A DNA stretch of 64,000 nucleotides. Origin: Fratercula arctica. Its lineage: Eukaryota > Chordata > Aves > Charadriiformes > Alcidae. The first letter of the stretch is position 1, and each line of letters begins with the position of its first letter. Below the pieces are notes generated by a model. It was given only the letters and a program-made list of their open reading frames with translations, was not told the origin of the DNA and ran no database searches. Positions 13,493 through 27,100 of the stretch are shown here, piece after piece. Position numbers and translations under genes: made by a program. The stretch is from the NCBI GenBank assembly GCA_947846985.1, contig CANTUZ010000007.1:33298355-33362354 (forward strand), written 5' to 3'.

Positions 13493-16400
13493 AAGTGTTT
13501 CTGCAGGGCCTGTGTGTGGTGGGGTGGGTTGCTGTGGTAGGTCTGCAGGGGAGTGAGAAAGCATCCCCTGTGTGGCAGGTCTGAGTGTATGTCTGTCTAG
13601 AGAGGGTGTCGGTGTGCCTGTTCCTCTGAGTGTCACTTGGATTGTGGGATTAAAGGATGAGTTAAAAATCAATCCTTCTGTCCGGAGGGGATGGCCTGGG
13701 GGCAGGCTTGCTTCTGGGGAGCTCAGCTGCCAGCTTTGTCTGCGCCTCGGGAGTTCCCTCTGCAGCAGTGGGCTGCCACCATGGGTGCTGCCTTTCTCAG
13801 GGAGTGTCAGAAGGACCCCCATGATGAAAGTGCTACATGGCCAGTCCTGCCTCCTTGCCCAAGGCATGGCTGTGGGCAAGCTCTGCTGGCAGGGCAGATG
13901 AAGTGGGGTGTGCAGAGGACACCCACAGCCACCCTGCTTTTCTTTTCCCTGAGCAATTCAGATATTCCGTTCTTTGTTTGGACCTGGAATATCCTGATTG
14001 CTGTGTTGCAAGAGGGGAGTTGCTCTTCCTTGTTGCCTGGTGTTTTCCTCCAAGCAGATGACCTGGCTGATTTGGTGACTACAAAAAATCCATAAGGCTT
14101 TTGGCTTTAGTAAAAGACAATGAATGTGAGCGTGTGAGCCACTGAATTGCAGGGGCAGCCTCAGCAGTGAGTCATTGTGTGACCTTGACTAAAGCATTTC
14201 TCCCTAGAATTCCTTATCTGTCAAGTAGGATGCTCATTTCCCCAAAATAATTTGTGGGGACAAGCATACAGAATAAATATTGGTTTCCATAAAGGAGTTT
14301 TATTGGGAAGAAATTGCTGCCTTTCAGAGAGATGATACAGTCCTAGTGGAGTTATTCTCAGCCCAGTTACAGCTGTCAAATGGAGGTGTGGCCTCCCTTA
14401 ATTTTAGAGATTCTGCCATGTTTCATTTGGATCTCTTAATACGGCCACAGCCTTTTTCTAATGGCAGATCTCAGTCCTGCTTGTCCTAGGTTTTATGTAA
14501 ATCTTCAGGAATAACTCCACAGGAGAAAATGCAGTTCTTTTATACTCTTCCTCCTTTTATATCCTTCCTGCTTTTTGTCAACGAAGTTAAGAAACCTTTA
14601 GTTGTTATACATGCTTTACACTGGGTTTTGCTGCAGGTAAGAAGGTACCTAGTTCTTGAAAATATTTTTTACTGGTTAAGGTACAGGCAGGAGATGCTGG
14701 CATTTGGATTCTGTCTTTGTTCTGCCAAAATGGTATCTGGAAGCAGCACTGAAGAAGTGGCACTAGAACAAAAATAGGATTGTCTGTGTGGCTGTGTCCT
14801 CAGCAGAGCATCAGCTAGGAAAATACAATCTGAGCAAAGTGAAAACAAAGAAATCCAGTGTCTGAAAATGCAAAAGTAGATCTGTATACTATTATTGACA
14901 GTTTAATGATAACAATATTCCCATATTTCTTTGGATGACCTACACATCTGTTGTATAAAAGCAATCTGGGAAAGACATTACTTTTGATTTATAATACCAT
15001 GGTTGTAACCAACCTTGTGGTAAACTATGCTATAAGCTTGGGTTTTTGTGTAACTGTGTGCTAGGTACATTCATGGAAAAACAGAACTTCAGAGTAATTT
15101 CTCATACAAGAACAGTACATACACAAACAGTATATGTTTGCTACATAGATTAACTTTCTGGTTGGAGACTGAGAGTAACTAAACCAGTTCTGGTTGCTAT
15201 AATGTGGCTAATTTATTACTGTAATTTCCAATAAACAAGTAGAACCTAGGCAAAGAAGTCATCAGAGAGGCGCATCTCAGTAGTTTAATTGCAAAAGCTG
15301 GTGAATTACTGATAGTATTTCACATCACGTTCTAAGTACTTGATTATTTCTGCATGATTTAAAAATGTGCTTGTATGGTGTAGTCTGAATGTACTTCTGG
15401 AGAGTAGAGAATGATATTGCACAATACCAATATCTTTGAAACAGACATTTCAGGTGAACAAAACCTGCTTGATGTGCTGCTAACTAAAAATGGGTCTTGC
15501 GAATAAGCCTTTTGGTCTCCAGACCCAGACTTGGTAGTCTTTTCTTCCCTGGCATTCAGGGTTGTTCTCATAAGGTTCTGGATGGATGTTTTACTTCCCA
15601 ATTTGTCCAAGATGGAACAAGTGAAGTCTCTCTTTGATCACATTGGTCCTAGCTGCCAGTTGGGATGTGCCTCCTGGTCCTTTCCTGTACTGAACTCTAA
15701 TGCCTCACATTTTGGAAGCCCATCAGGACTCTGTCACATAAGTGCTTTTTGCTGCTTGCTGAGTTCTTCCTCGCCTGTTACTGGCTGCTTTTTCTATACT
15801 GCCTCCTGTACCAGAGAGCTGTCTATGTCCATGTCTCCCAACAACCTTCTCTCAAAATCCATCTGTCTGGTAATTTTTGTTCTTCCTCCTTTCACTCATA
15901 ATGGCAGTCTTCCATCACTGTACTGGTTGTAATCTTGACTCTGCATTTTCAGCATTCAGTTTTAATGTATTTGTAAATAATGTACATGCTGCCATTGATT
16001 AGGACTGTTCCTCCTTAATCAATATGTTGGTTTAATGCAGTACAGCATCCTATTACTGCACTGTTACAACTGATCCTGACTACAGGTAAATTGCTGACAG
16101 CATCTCCCACTTGTGTACTTTCTTGGCTGAGTCAGGAGTGGATACTGGGCCCAAGTGCTATTATTTATCATGCTTGTTTTAGTCAATAAGTGAATATTTT
16201 GGAAAAGAGCACCAGATGATCTTTATTCCCTTTCATATTATAATTGGTTCTAGTGACCAAGGCCTTAGGAAGTCAATATATGAAGCTGCCTTTATAGAAT
16301 ACTGGTGAGACACTGTTGCAACAGTTAATTCTGTGCCTTGTGCTGTGAGAAAACTTGAATATGAAAGATCCTTAAAAAATCTTGTGCTATCTTTTCCAGC

Positions 16401-19400
16401 CTTGCTCAAGCTGATATTAGAGCATCTTATATTGTCATCTAAGTTGCTACTGAAATCTAGTTGCCTTTGACATCTGGACAGGATGGTTTGTTCCTTGGTT
16501 CGTTTTGAGCTTCTATGTTCGTGTAGACTTGTCGTGATGGGATGGCAAATTCTCCCTGACTCAGCTCTGGTTGCTCTTTTTCTTTGAATGGAGGGCTGGA
16601 TAAAGGTGGAAGCTGATGTTATGCATTGACATAAGCAGCAAAGATGGCTTAAGAAATGCTGTTCTTGGCCATGTATTCCAAACTCAGGTTGCAACTTGCT
16701 GTGCCCATTGTCCCAAAGATGAGCTCTTTGCGGGACAAAAGGTTTTTTTGGAGAGTGAGGGAAAGGCACAAGGCAGACTCCTGGCTGCTGAAGCTGTTGC
16801 AGTTCCGAGTTAACCTCAGTACTAGTGGAGACTAGTTTTTCTCCTCTGGAGGGAGGGATGATGCTTCCCCAGAAGACAAATTCCCCACTTGTAAAGATTA
16901 GATATTTGTCACAATGTATTTAGAGGCACCAACCAAATGGGGCATCCTACTGTGCAAGGCACCATTCAAATGTGTAAGAAGAGGGAACTCCTGCCCAGGG
17001 AGATTATGGTCTGAACACATCAAGGTGGAAGAAGGAGTTAGAACTGATGAGGAACTGAGATGCAGAAAAGCAGTCTGACTTGTTTATCCCAAGTCTGTAG
17101 ATGAGACAAAGATGGAAGTTGGAGCTCTGAGCTTTCTTGTTCAAGTGCTTTTGTTCCCTTCCTGAGCCTTTTTCAGGGCTTGGTCAGTGGTTTGAAGGTA
17201 CTTGCATATTTCAAGTTTTTTATCATAAGTGGACTTTGGACCTGCTTCTAGTCAGTGGCTGATTTCATGTGAATTAAGCATCCTTTGCTTCTGACCCTTG
17301 GTCAGGGTCAGAAACGCACATGGAAATAAACCCATCAAATACAAATATAGCATGGATCAGACATGGTCAGTAAAGGCAGAAATGCAGACATAGATTAAAA
17401 CCAGAACGTGAGAGACTCAACATTTAGTTTAAGCTGTAAACCTCCCTCTCACCTCCTGGTATGCTCAGGCTGTTAGGCAGGGCACAGGCCCCCTTGCGTT
17501 GTAGTTGGAGGGTCCATCTGAGGGTGGATTTATGCCCTTTTCCTATGCTGGGCTACTTGTCTGAAATTTGTTCTTGCCTCATATTAAACATTAGAAAAAG
17601 CTGAACAGGATTTTGTTTTGCTTGGTAGGGTTTCATTGCAAACATTCTTGGGCTATAAGAGGTATTCCAGAAAGTGCTTCCAGGCTTTTTGTATCCTGTC
17701 ATGCTCTGGGGAATCTTTTCCTAAATCTTGTCCAGGAGTGTTTAAAGCAATCATAGGAGGGGCTCCTCCCTGGAGCTGTACAGAGCCTGGTGTGTGCTGG
17801 GACTGAGGGGTTTATAGGAAATACATTGAAATCTCCACCCAATGTGTGCATGTTCCAGTTTGCCTGGAAAATTGGAATTCATGTAGTCCAATACTGAAGT
17901 CTTGGTAACCTGTGACATTGTTTTCTATGTCTGTTGTCCTGATGGCTTGGCTAATTACATCCTATATTACAAAATTTATCCTTGTGGTTCTATTTTATTT
18001 GCTCATCCTGGCTGTCATGCTAGAACTGGTGTGGTACCAACAATTCTTTATGGGCATCTTGGGGTTTTGAAGGTTTGGTAACCATGCATTGCTTTCGACT
18101 TTTTCAACAGAACAAGAGGTGCTTCTCTGTCATGGGAGAGCTCCCTGTGGAAGAGCCAAAGGAAGGAAGCTCTTCCAGAGTTCATTTTGCCATGATGGAG
18201 TAGGTCTTGAGGCAGAGGAAAATCCTTTTAAATGCATAAAGTAGTAGGAAGTTCACACATTTGAAACTAAAGGCCTACTTTAACGCTGTATGTAATGAAT
18301 TCTGCAAGGTGTTAAGTCTGCTTAATTCCTATTGAAGTCATAGTAAATCCCATGAAAGATGAAAGCTGGGCACAGTAGCACTATCTCAACTTTGCGACAG
18401 CAGAGCTAACAACCAAAATAATTGACTGCAGCCCACAGAGACTGTTTTTGGAATAACTGTTAGCAGTTACACTTTCAAAATGGCCTCAATCCAGCTTTCC
18501 TGATTTTTCTTGCAAGACTTCTGCCCACAGTTCATTATCTTGAAAACTTGCTGGTGCATGCTGAGAAACAATAACTTTTCTGAAAGCGTGGCCTGTCATT
18601 TTTAGTGTTGTCACAAGGAGCTGCTGTAAGAGGGTTGAAGGATTAGCGCTCATCTTGAGCTTAGAGTTTCTCTAAGAAACCTTCTCTAAGGGAAACCTTA
18701 TCTTTGCTGAGATCATCCCTGCTTTAGGAGCTGAATAATTGCGTTGTGCTTCTAGCAAATTGGTAACACACTAATGTGTAATGCACTTGTAGCCAGGGTA
18801 ATTCAGTATGATACAAGCCATGGCTTCAAATGGCAAATACGCTGATCATGACTTAAGGTCAAAGGTCTACAGTCAGACCATCTATTGCTAAGGGCAGGAT
18901 CGAAGGAATAAATAAATGCCTTGGCTGGTTTTGTCTCATGATAGAAATTGTGACACCTCTGTAGCACGCTGGCATGATGACAGGTACCCATCGTCCTGTG
19001 GGGCTTGGGCTTTGCAGCACAGAAAGGGCATCTTACATGCTGACCTGCACTGCACTACAAAAACTGCAGTCCTTATCTCCATTAGTGTCATGTGGTGTGG
19101 TGTTCAGCAGCAGGTTGGATCTTGTGAAGGTGATGCTTCTCACTCTCACAAAAGCTTCCCACCCCCAATGCTTGAGCTCTTTGGGCTCCCATTTGGATTT
19201 TTGTTTGGAAGTAATGACATGGCTGTTCATCATACTTTCTCATAGCTTATAGTTGGATTTCTGTGCATGTACACAGTTGCTTGCTGTCTAAAGATGTGTT
19301 CCTGAAAATATTTGTGCACAGATTTTTATAATTAGGCCTAGGGAGCAATATACTTCTTGGAGTTGTTTCTTTTGCTTTTGACAAAATATCATATCTCCTT

Positions 19401-22400
19401 CCTCCCCTTTCCTTCTGTTATGCTGTGCACATCTTCTGCAACCATGCTGTGTCTGTCAGTTATATTTCTTTGACTGGCACAGTTGTACACCTTGACTTCT
19501 CATTATAGGCTTAGCACAGATAGATGTAGCAGAGAAACCAAGAAACCACTCCTATTTCTGTGGTAGCACTATTTCCCCCAAAGATTTCTCTCTTTTGTGA
19601 TCTTCTGGCCACAATACACATGTTCATAGCTGGAAAGTTCACAATCCTTCAGCCCATGCTTGCCTGATCCTACCACCTACCACCTCATGGTAAGGTTTGG
19701 GTAAAACTCAGCTGTGGGAAGTGAGATAGCATGTGTTCCTGGCTGGCAAATGGTAAAAGGGATGTGCCATGTGCCTCACTGAGGAACTGAAATGATAATT
19801 TTGCTGTTATTTGAGGGTCATAAACTGCGTTTGGGAAGACATTAGTTGGAGTGATTTTTAAATTCAGTTAAAGCTTCAGATTACATCTTTAGGTCAGGAA
19901 AGAAGAAAAGCTCCTCTTCCCTACAGCTATACTTCTATAACTGCAGAAATGATGCTGAGAAGAGCTGGTATTCTGAAATGCTATTCTGAAGTGTCACTCC
20001 AAGCGAACTCCTGTCCAGTTTTAGAATTCAATAAATTATTTTCTAGGGTTCAACTTAAATGAAACAAAGTGAGAAAGGGCAGATTACATTTTCCACTTGT
20101 GAGTTTAATTTGAAAGACCAGTGTATCTATATACGCACAGCTACCTAAATACCACATTTGTGGAAACAAAGCCTCAGAGAAGAGTTTTGCCTTCGTGCCA
20201 CTACTGCCTTCAGTGTACACTGTTGTAAATACACTTGACAGCTATGGTGTGCAGTGAAGAATTCCAAATGATTCATCTGGAACTAAGAGTAATAGTACTC
20301 TACAAAACAGACCAGTAATCTCTTCCACTTACTTTAAAACATGGAACTTATTAATGGAAAATATGCTCCAACACCACACGTGTTTATAGAATGCAGCACA
20401 AATACATGCTTTCTTTCATTGTGGCATCTTCTGTCCTAAAGTGTTATGTAAACACAGATGAAAGTCAAGCCTGGCAACACTTCAGCGGCAGGTATTGCTA
20501 CTTCTGTTTTTCAGGTAGGGGAAGCAGAGGTGCAGGTGAGGTCAGGAGCTTCCACAGGGAGACCTGGGGCAGGGGTGAGAAGAGTATTCAAATCACTTAT
20601 CCCTAGTATTGCATTTAAACATAGAAATCCCTGTTCTTGAAGGATAATGCTACAGTTCTGTTGAGCATGCTTATAAAGTCTGCCACCCAGGGATGACGGG
20701 CTTGGGAGGGCTCAGGTTCTTAGCAGGGCTAATTTCCCTGAGAGCATTTCAAACTCCCCTTGCTGCACTTCACACTCAGTTGTGAAACTGGGCCTGCTCT
20801 GCACTGGGTGTTGCTTAGCTGAAGCAGATGAATAAACCACAATTTATCACTTATTAATAAGAAAGATTTAACGTATTCAGTGCTTCCAGAAAACAATCAA
20901 TCTCCAGTGGGAATTCTTTATAATGTATGGTACTCTGTGGGGTATCTTTATGCTTCTATTGAGTCAGTTTCAAGAAGTGTAAGGCATTAAGGAGCTTCAG
21001 CGATGGGTACTACATGGTCAGTTTATTGAGAGGTTTTGCTGACAGCATACATGCTTCAAATACAGATTTGTATTGTTTGTTCAAGCCAACAGGACCTCCT
21101 GGTGGTCTTATTGCATTAGTTTGGGGTCCACTAGTTGATAAAATGCCCAGCTGACAGTGTTCATCATGAACCTTTCTAGCTCTCTTCTCCCTTCTCTATT
21201 TCTGCTTCATCTTCAGAAGGGAAAACAGAGTATCTGCTTTCAGTTGATAACAGTCATTTTATGCAACCGGGGATATGGAGAAAAGCTGCAGTTGGTGATG
21301 TAAGCACCATGAGTACATGTCACTTTTTGGCAAACTGGTTTAAAAAAAAAAAAATTGGCATCCTGCATCTTTTCTATGTCTGCTTGTGACATCAAGCTCT
21401 TAGCAGTAATAAGGACATAAATACTACACAGACCATTGTTTTAAGCCTATAAAGCCTTCTGTTTATTGTGTAACTTTTAGTGGTCTCACCATATGTTCTA
21501 TGAAGGGATTGTCTCAGTGCTTCCATCAAAAATGCAATTTAGTCAGCAAAAGGATGGCTATATGAGCACCATACTGGGTACATTATGTGCCTGGACCATA
21601 AAATCCTGTGGAAATCAGTGGACTATTTGGAAATCCATATTTATACCTTTGCCAATTGCATGTCTAATCCTGTCCTAGAAATCCTGTAATGAAAGCCAGA
21701 CTCAGGTGTTGAGCAGGCTTTTCAAAGGTGTCCAGGCTCTGGAGTTTGCAGTAGGGAAGAGATAAGGAAATGCAGCCAGTCCGTTTATACAAAGAAGGAT
21801 TTTTTTTGTATTCAAAATAGCTAAATCTCTATTTTGATTTCAAAGTAATTGTGATATTTGAAGAAATTCATTCTGTAAGATCAGCCCAATAAAACACTGA
21901 AAGAAACTCCGCAAGATCCTACAGATACCCGTGTTATACCTTCAGTTCCTATTAAAATTTTATCTAATGGTGAGACAAAATCTTCTTCCTCTAGCAATGA
22001 CTGACTCGTTCTCAGTGTGTCCTCAAGTGCTCAGCAGCCTGAGTCATTTCAGACTAGACAGCTACATTCCCTTAGGGATACTGTTTTACTGTCTCATTCT
22101 AGTAATAACTCTTCTAGCATCCATCAGATTTGCAGGCACAAAAGAAGATCCTACAAATCCTTTAAGGTGCTTTTAAAACCTTAGATATGGTCCTATAAAT
22201 TACAAACAAAGCTTGAAACTAATTTTGGATGGGATAGGGAAGGGCTTTTTTGTGAATTACTAACAAGACTGTGTAACCCTTCTCTACCATGTCTAAATTT
22301 GGATTTAATATATTTTTGGTTGGTACCAGCCATATAAAAGCAAGCAGTAGTATTTGGTGTAGTGTTTTATCTCAGCTGCCACTAGGTCTGTCCTCTAATA

Positions 22401-22924
22401 AACCACTGGTACTACAATGAATCATATTTGTTATGCCTGCTAGATTTATCAAAGCTGCTTTTGGTAGAGACTATTCAGTACCAGATTTTCATTATTTTTC
22501 AGGCATGACACAAAAGGTACTTTGTGGATGAATGTTGATATCCTCTTGGCTAGTAGTAGCCAAGCAAGTAGTAGCTATGTCTGTAAAGATGGAGAGGAAG
22601 CTGGCAAATTACGAAATAATGTAGGTGATTAAATTAATTTGGTGTTTAGGAGCTTTTAGACAGTTTAGTTGCATCTTACCTAAATACCTTTGTAACCCTC
22701 AACCTTTTTTAACCCCTTGTTCATGTGAGTGACTGGTAGTATGTATTTGCTGATGATGCAAGCTATGGCTGACTTGCTTACTTTGGGGAAGTACTAGTCA
22801 TATTTTAAATAAGCATAAATATAAAATTACAATAAGACAAAACATTTTATTAACAAGCTTTCATGGAAGTGGTAATGAAAACAGTTATAAATTATTTACA
22901 TGATTAATGGGGGGAAATGTATAG

Positions 22925-23404
<480 letters not shown>

Positions 23405-23555
23405 TGAAGCCTAAAATTAACCTGAGATGATCACTGCCATCTGTTCTCTTAGAAGTCAGACTTCTCATGCCAGTGGTTAAGTTACTAAATTTTCACTGAT
23501 ATTAATATCAAGTAAAGAATGTAGCCAACCGTCTGAGTGAAACAGATGCTCCGTC

Positions 23556-23573
23556 CTGCACGCCAGCGTGCAG
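23556..23573. repeat. CpG-containing near-palindrome
   Basis: Eight-base perfect inverted arms (CTGCACGC / GCGTGCAG) flank a two-base centre, 224 bases after the exon 2 donor. A third GCGTG core lies at 23575-23579. CACGC/GCGTG is the core bound by bHLH-PAS factors, but no binding is implied by sequence alone. Confidence 0.6.
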
Positions 23574-24095
23574 TGCGTGTCTTCCAGACTAGCTAAATAA
23601 ATAACATGGGGAGTTCGGCTCACAGCCACCAGTTGATTTGGCTCTGAAGCTATTGCAAGAACTCTCAAGCTTTGGATTCACTAAGTGAAAATGTGTTGCT
23701 TGACTCTCCTTGCTTGCTAAAATAATTGATCCAAGCATGCTCTTCTGTCTAGCTCAGTAATTAGCAGGAAAAGAATGGAACTGTAGTGCATTTTCTTGGC
23801 TACATGCATGAAGAGATAACGTGCAGAAAGAGATTCAGATCAAAAATAATTAGTGGGTCATCATAACATGCTTCATGTCTACATTTTCCTGGAACTGAAG
23901 GAAACATCTGTCTCTTGTTAGCAGCTACAGAGCAATAAGCCATTTCATATTGCTGTATCTATGAAAACCCTTAAAGGAATGTGGAGGATAACTCTGGGGA
24001 CTGGGAAGAGCTAGATTCTTCAAGGAAAATTCTTAGCTTGATTTAACAGTTCTGTGTCTTCTGTAACTAAGGGATGATCTTTTGTCACTATTTTT

Positions 24096-24163
24096 CTTGC
24101 TCCAGATTCTGGAGTAAGGCAGCACTGCTCTTGCTCTAGATTCTGGAGTACGGCAGCAGGGTT
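24096..24163 (+). repeat. 34-base tandem duplication, two copies
   Basis: Two adjacent units start CTTGCTCCAGATTCTGGAG and CTTGCTCTAGATTCTGGAG, at 24096 and 24130. They are nearly identical through a GGCAGCA segment (AAGGCAGCA versus ACGGCAGCA). The first unit also contains a 7-base inverted repeat, CTCCAGA/TCTGGAG. This is a local duplication with no coding meaning seen. Confidence 0.75.
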
Positions 24164-27100
24164 GGATGCTGGCTATTCTAGGGAATGATGCTATTGCTTT
24201 AAATTTACTCTTTCCTATTTCTGGAGAAAATTATGTAAATGTACATGCAGTTTTTCAGTTACTGAAAAGAGTGAGATTTCATGATTTGACAATAATGGAA
24301 TGTTTGATATTTGTTTGTGGCATCAATTACTGTTGAAGCTTCCTGAAGTGCAAGCCTGGTTCACCAAGGCTTTGGTTTTATTGGAAGGTTTCCTTCAATG
24401 GTTGTTGGTTTTTTTAATCTAAGTGTATTTGAAATTTTCCACCTATGTATGTTCTTAGTGTTGAAGCTAGAACTATAATCTTCTGCTGTGGGTACAGTGC
24501 TTGCTGTTAGGGTTTCCATGACATACTGCTCCAGAAAATCTGACCTTCTGACATGACATTAGAGGTTTTTGCATGTCTGATTCTGACATTAGAAAGAGAT
24601 TCTTGAATGCCTAATTTTGACAAACAGTACTTTTTTTGCAGGAGAAAATATTCATGAAAAAACGCAAGCTGCTCAAAGCTGAAATACTGACAAAAATCCT
24701 GACAGTCTGTCTCTTTGAGTGTCATCAGAGGCACGTTACTCCCTCTGTTGTGAAATGATAAAATTTACAAAAGGAACGTACAAAGGAAAATCATCCTTCC
24801 TCAGTCCGTGAGCTGTAACTTAATGAGGGGAGATGATTATTTTATTTATAGGCATTTCCATGGTGCTCATCAGTAGAGTAATCAAGATGCTTTAGAAGTA
24901 TAGACAGTAATGGCAATGATAGTGGTGTGTAAATAATTACATTTCTATGCACTGCAGACCTGCTGCATTTGGAGTGAGAAAGCAGTTAATTGAGAGCTGG
25001 ATGGGGGGTGTTTGAATAAATGTAACACTCAAAACAGTGAGGTTAGGGTTTTTTAAAGAAAATTTTGTTTCTTTTTATATCTTGGGTTGTTTGTAGAAAT
25101 ATGGCCCTTTTGAAACTGCTAAATTAGTATCTTGTGTTTAAGTAGTTTATTTAACTGAGTCTTGCACGTATTTCTCATGCCTTGTGCCTTGTCTGTCTGT
25201 ACTCAAGTTCCTTTCCTCTTTGGAGCATATCATCACCTCTTGATGGACACCCTAGAACTCAAAAGGGGTTTCAAATTGTGATCAAAAAAATGAGTCATGA
25301 CAGAGAACCACAACAGAGATTTAAATTTTGAACTTTCATGGCCATATAGGAAATGGTATATGTCAAAGAATTCAGTGCATTAAATACTATTGTGGATCAA
25401 ATACAGCACTTGGTGTCATGACTGCAACTGCTGTTGTGTCAAGATGTGTCATATATATAATTAACATATACATGGGCAGGATCGAATTTGATCTTATATG
25501 TGGATCATGTTGGAAAACAGTTATTTTAGTAGATTCTTTCTCTGTTTTAAACTCGTAGGTATACCGTGTCCCAGGCAAGTCTAGATTCCTGGGAGCACTG
25601 GCTACTTTGTAAACACATGATGAGCGTTTTTGCCTCATGTCATTAATAAACCAAATTAGAAAACAGAATCTGAGACTGTAGATGAAGTTGCATTCAGATA
25701 TTTTGAATGCAATAGTCTGAACTAGACTTTGCAAATGTTGTATAGATTTACTGTCCTGTTTGTGCTTGAGCTTCTGTCTTATCATGGTATACAATAAGTA
25801 GGTGTTTCTCTGGAAGAGAGGAGGCTATTTCATCACTTACAGCCCAGTGCCCATCTTCAGGTTTCTGCACCTTGCTGTGTAAGTGGTGTCTGTCTGTGTT
25901 CATTCCTGCTTTTAAGAAACGACCTGTAAAAGCTAACGTCTTCTGTACCTAAGGAACTTTTCTTTTCCTGTGCTGTCTTGTATTCCGAAGTTGTATTCTG
26001 TGAGTTGTTCAGCAAGTATACAAAGAGATGTAGTAACAGAAATCACTTCCTTTTTTCTGTGATTGGATGAGTGAGCGATACTCTGGAGTGACCAGAAATT
26101 CATCAGGCATGTTCGGTTGTACTTTAGCATTAAGATATTTTCTGTGGTATGGAAAATCTCTTTGGCTTTTTCTCCAGCTGATGTATTGCCATGTCTTAAG
26201 TAACTAAACACACCATTTTGTGACCCATCAATTAGCATCACCAAATAAGCAGAATAAGGTGCTGTTCAGATGGAGAGCTTGTACACTTCACTTCCACGGA
26301 AATATAGATATTCTGATCAAGCAGGGAACTGAATGTGTTTTCAGCCGTAATAACATGCAATGATCTCTTCTGGCCTTTGAAATCCTCAAGCACAGAGAGA
26401 AGTCACACATGTCCTATTCGTTGGCTTTTACCTAGCCCAGACAAAGTGCTTCTGTTCCATCTGAGTTTTAGCTGTCTCATTAGATGAAATTACATACATT
26501 TTCATATGTCAGGGCATTTGTGACTGCGCTCCCAAAAGAATTTCTAGTCTTAATAAAATGGACCCCTCTGGCAGTCTTTGCTTTGAAAAGGATTTCATGT
26601 GGCAGGTGATGAGTGAAGTTCATCTCTCTGTTTGCAAAGCTGATGCAAATGCCTAGGAGGCCAGCCTACCTCTCCTGTCCAGAGAATTTGCCATTTCATT
26701 TTAGATTATTTGCATTGAGGAAGGGCAGTAGCCACAGAGGGAGAAGCAGGGTGATTAAGCTCACAACAGGTTAAAGGTCGGAACTTTGGAATCGAAGCCA
26801 ACAAAATAGTTGATAAAGCAACTCCTAGCACTGCACTACTAGTAAAAAGCTACCTCAGATGCATCCATACAGGTTGCACTGGAGAAACCAACGAAACTTT
26901 GGAGCTGCTGCACTGATTTTAAGCTGGGATTTGGAAACAAACTTGTCATTGCTCAAGTGTCAATGCTAGCAGTGGACAAAGCTCTGCCAGGATAGTGTAG
27001 CTCTATTGACTATATTAATGAAATTGTATCAATGTGACATAGAACAAGGTTTGTACCAAAATATACAAATGCCTCCAACAGGTGTAATTGATGCTCAAAA

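Larger units (their letters stand above)
12720..13560 (+). repeat. Degenerate G/T-rich minisatellite in DCX intron 1
   Basis: About 0.8 kb made largely of G and T on the + strand. Degenerate units combine a GGGGTGTTGGG-like block with a TTCATGCAGTGTGTG-like block. TGCA-type anchors recur at about 12846, 12882, 12917, 12955, 12998, 13046 and 13089, spacings of roughly 35-48 bases. Related units continue less regularly to about 13425. A short (TG)n run lies at 13315-13329. Chance ORFs on both strands here are shadows of the repeat: Cys/Gly/Val-rich on +, Pro/Thr/His-rich on -. Confidence 0.7.

Noticed and set aside
13412..13879. 155-codon Pro/Thr/Ser-rich open frame on the minus strand
   Set aside because: Half of it is a translation of the G/T-rich minisatellite, so openness follows from repeat composition (few A/T-rich stops) and not from coding constraint.
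15531..15932. 133-codon plus-strand open frame rich in Ser, Phe and Leu
   Set aside because: Looks like a pyrimidine-rich translation with no domain. It sits inside intron 1 without splice or start context.
16233..16769. 178-codon open frame on the minus strand, the longest in the window
   Set aside because: No recognisable domain, mixed low-information composition, lies inside DCX intron 1, and no splice or promoter context supports it. This length can occur by chance in 64 kb.
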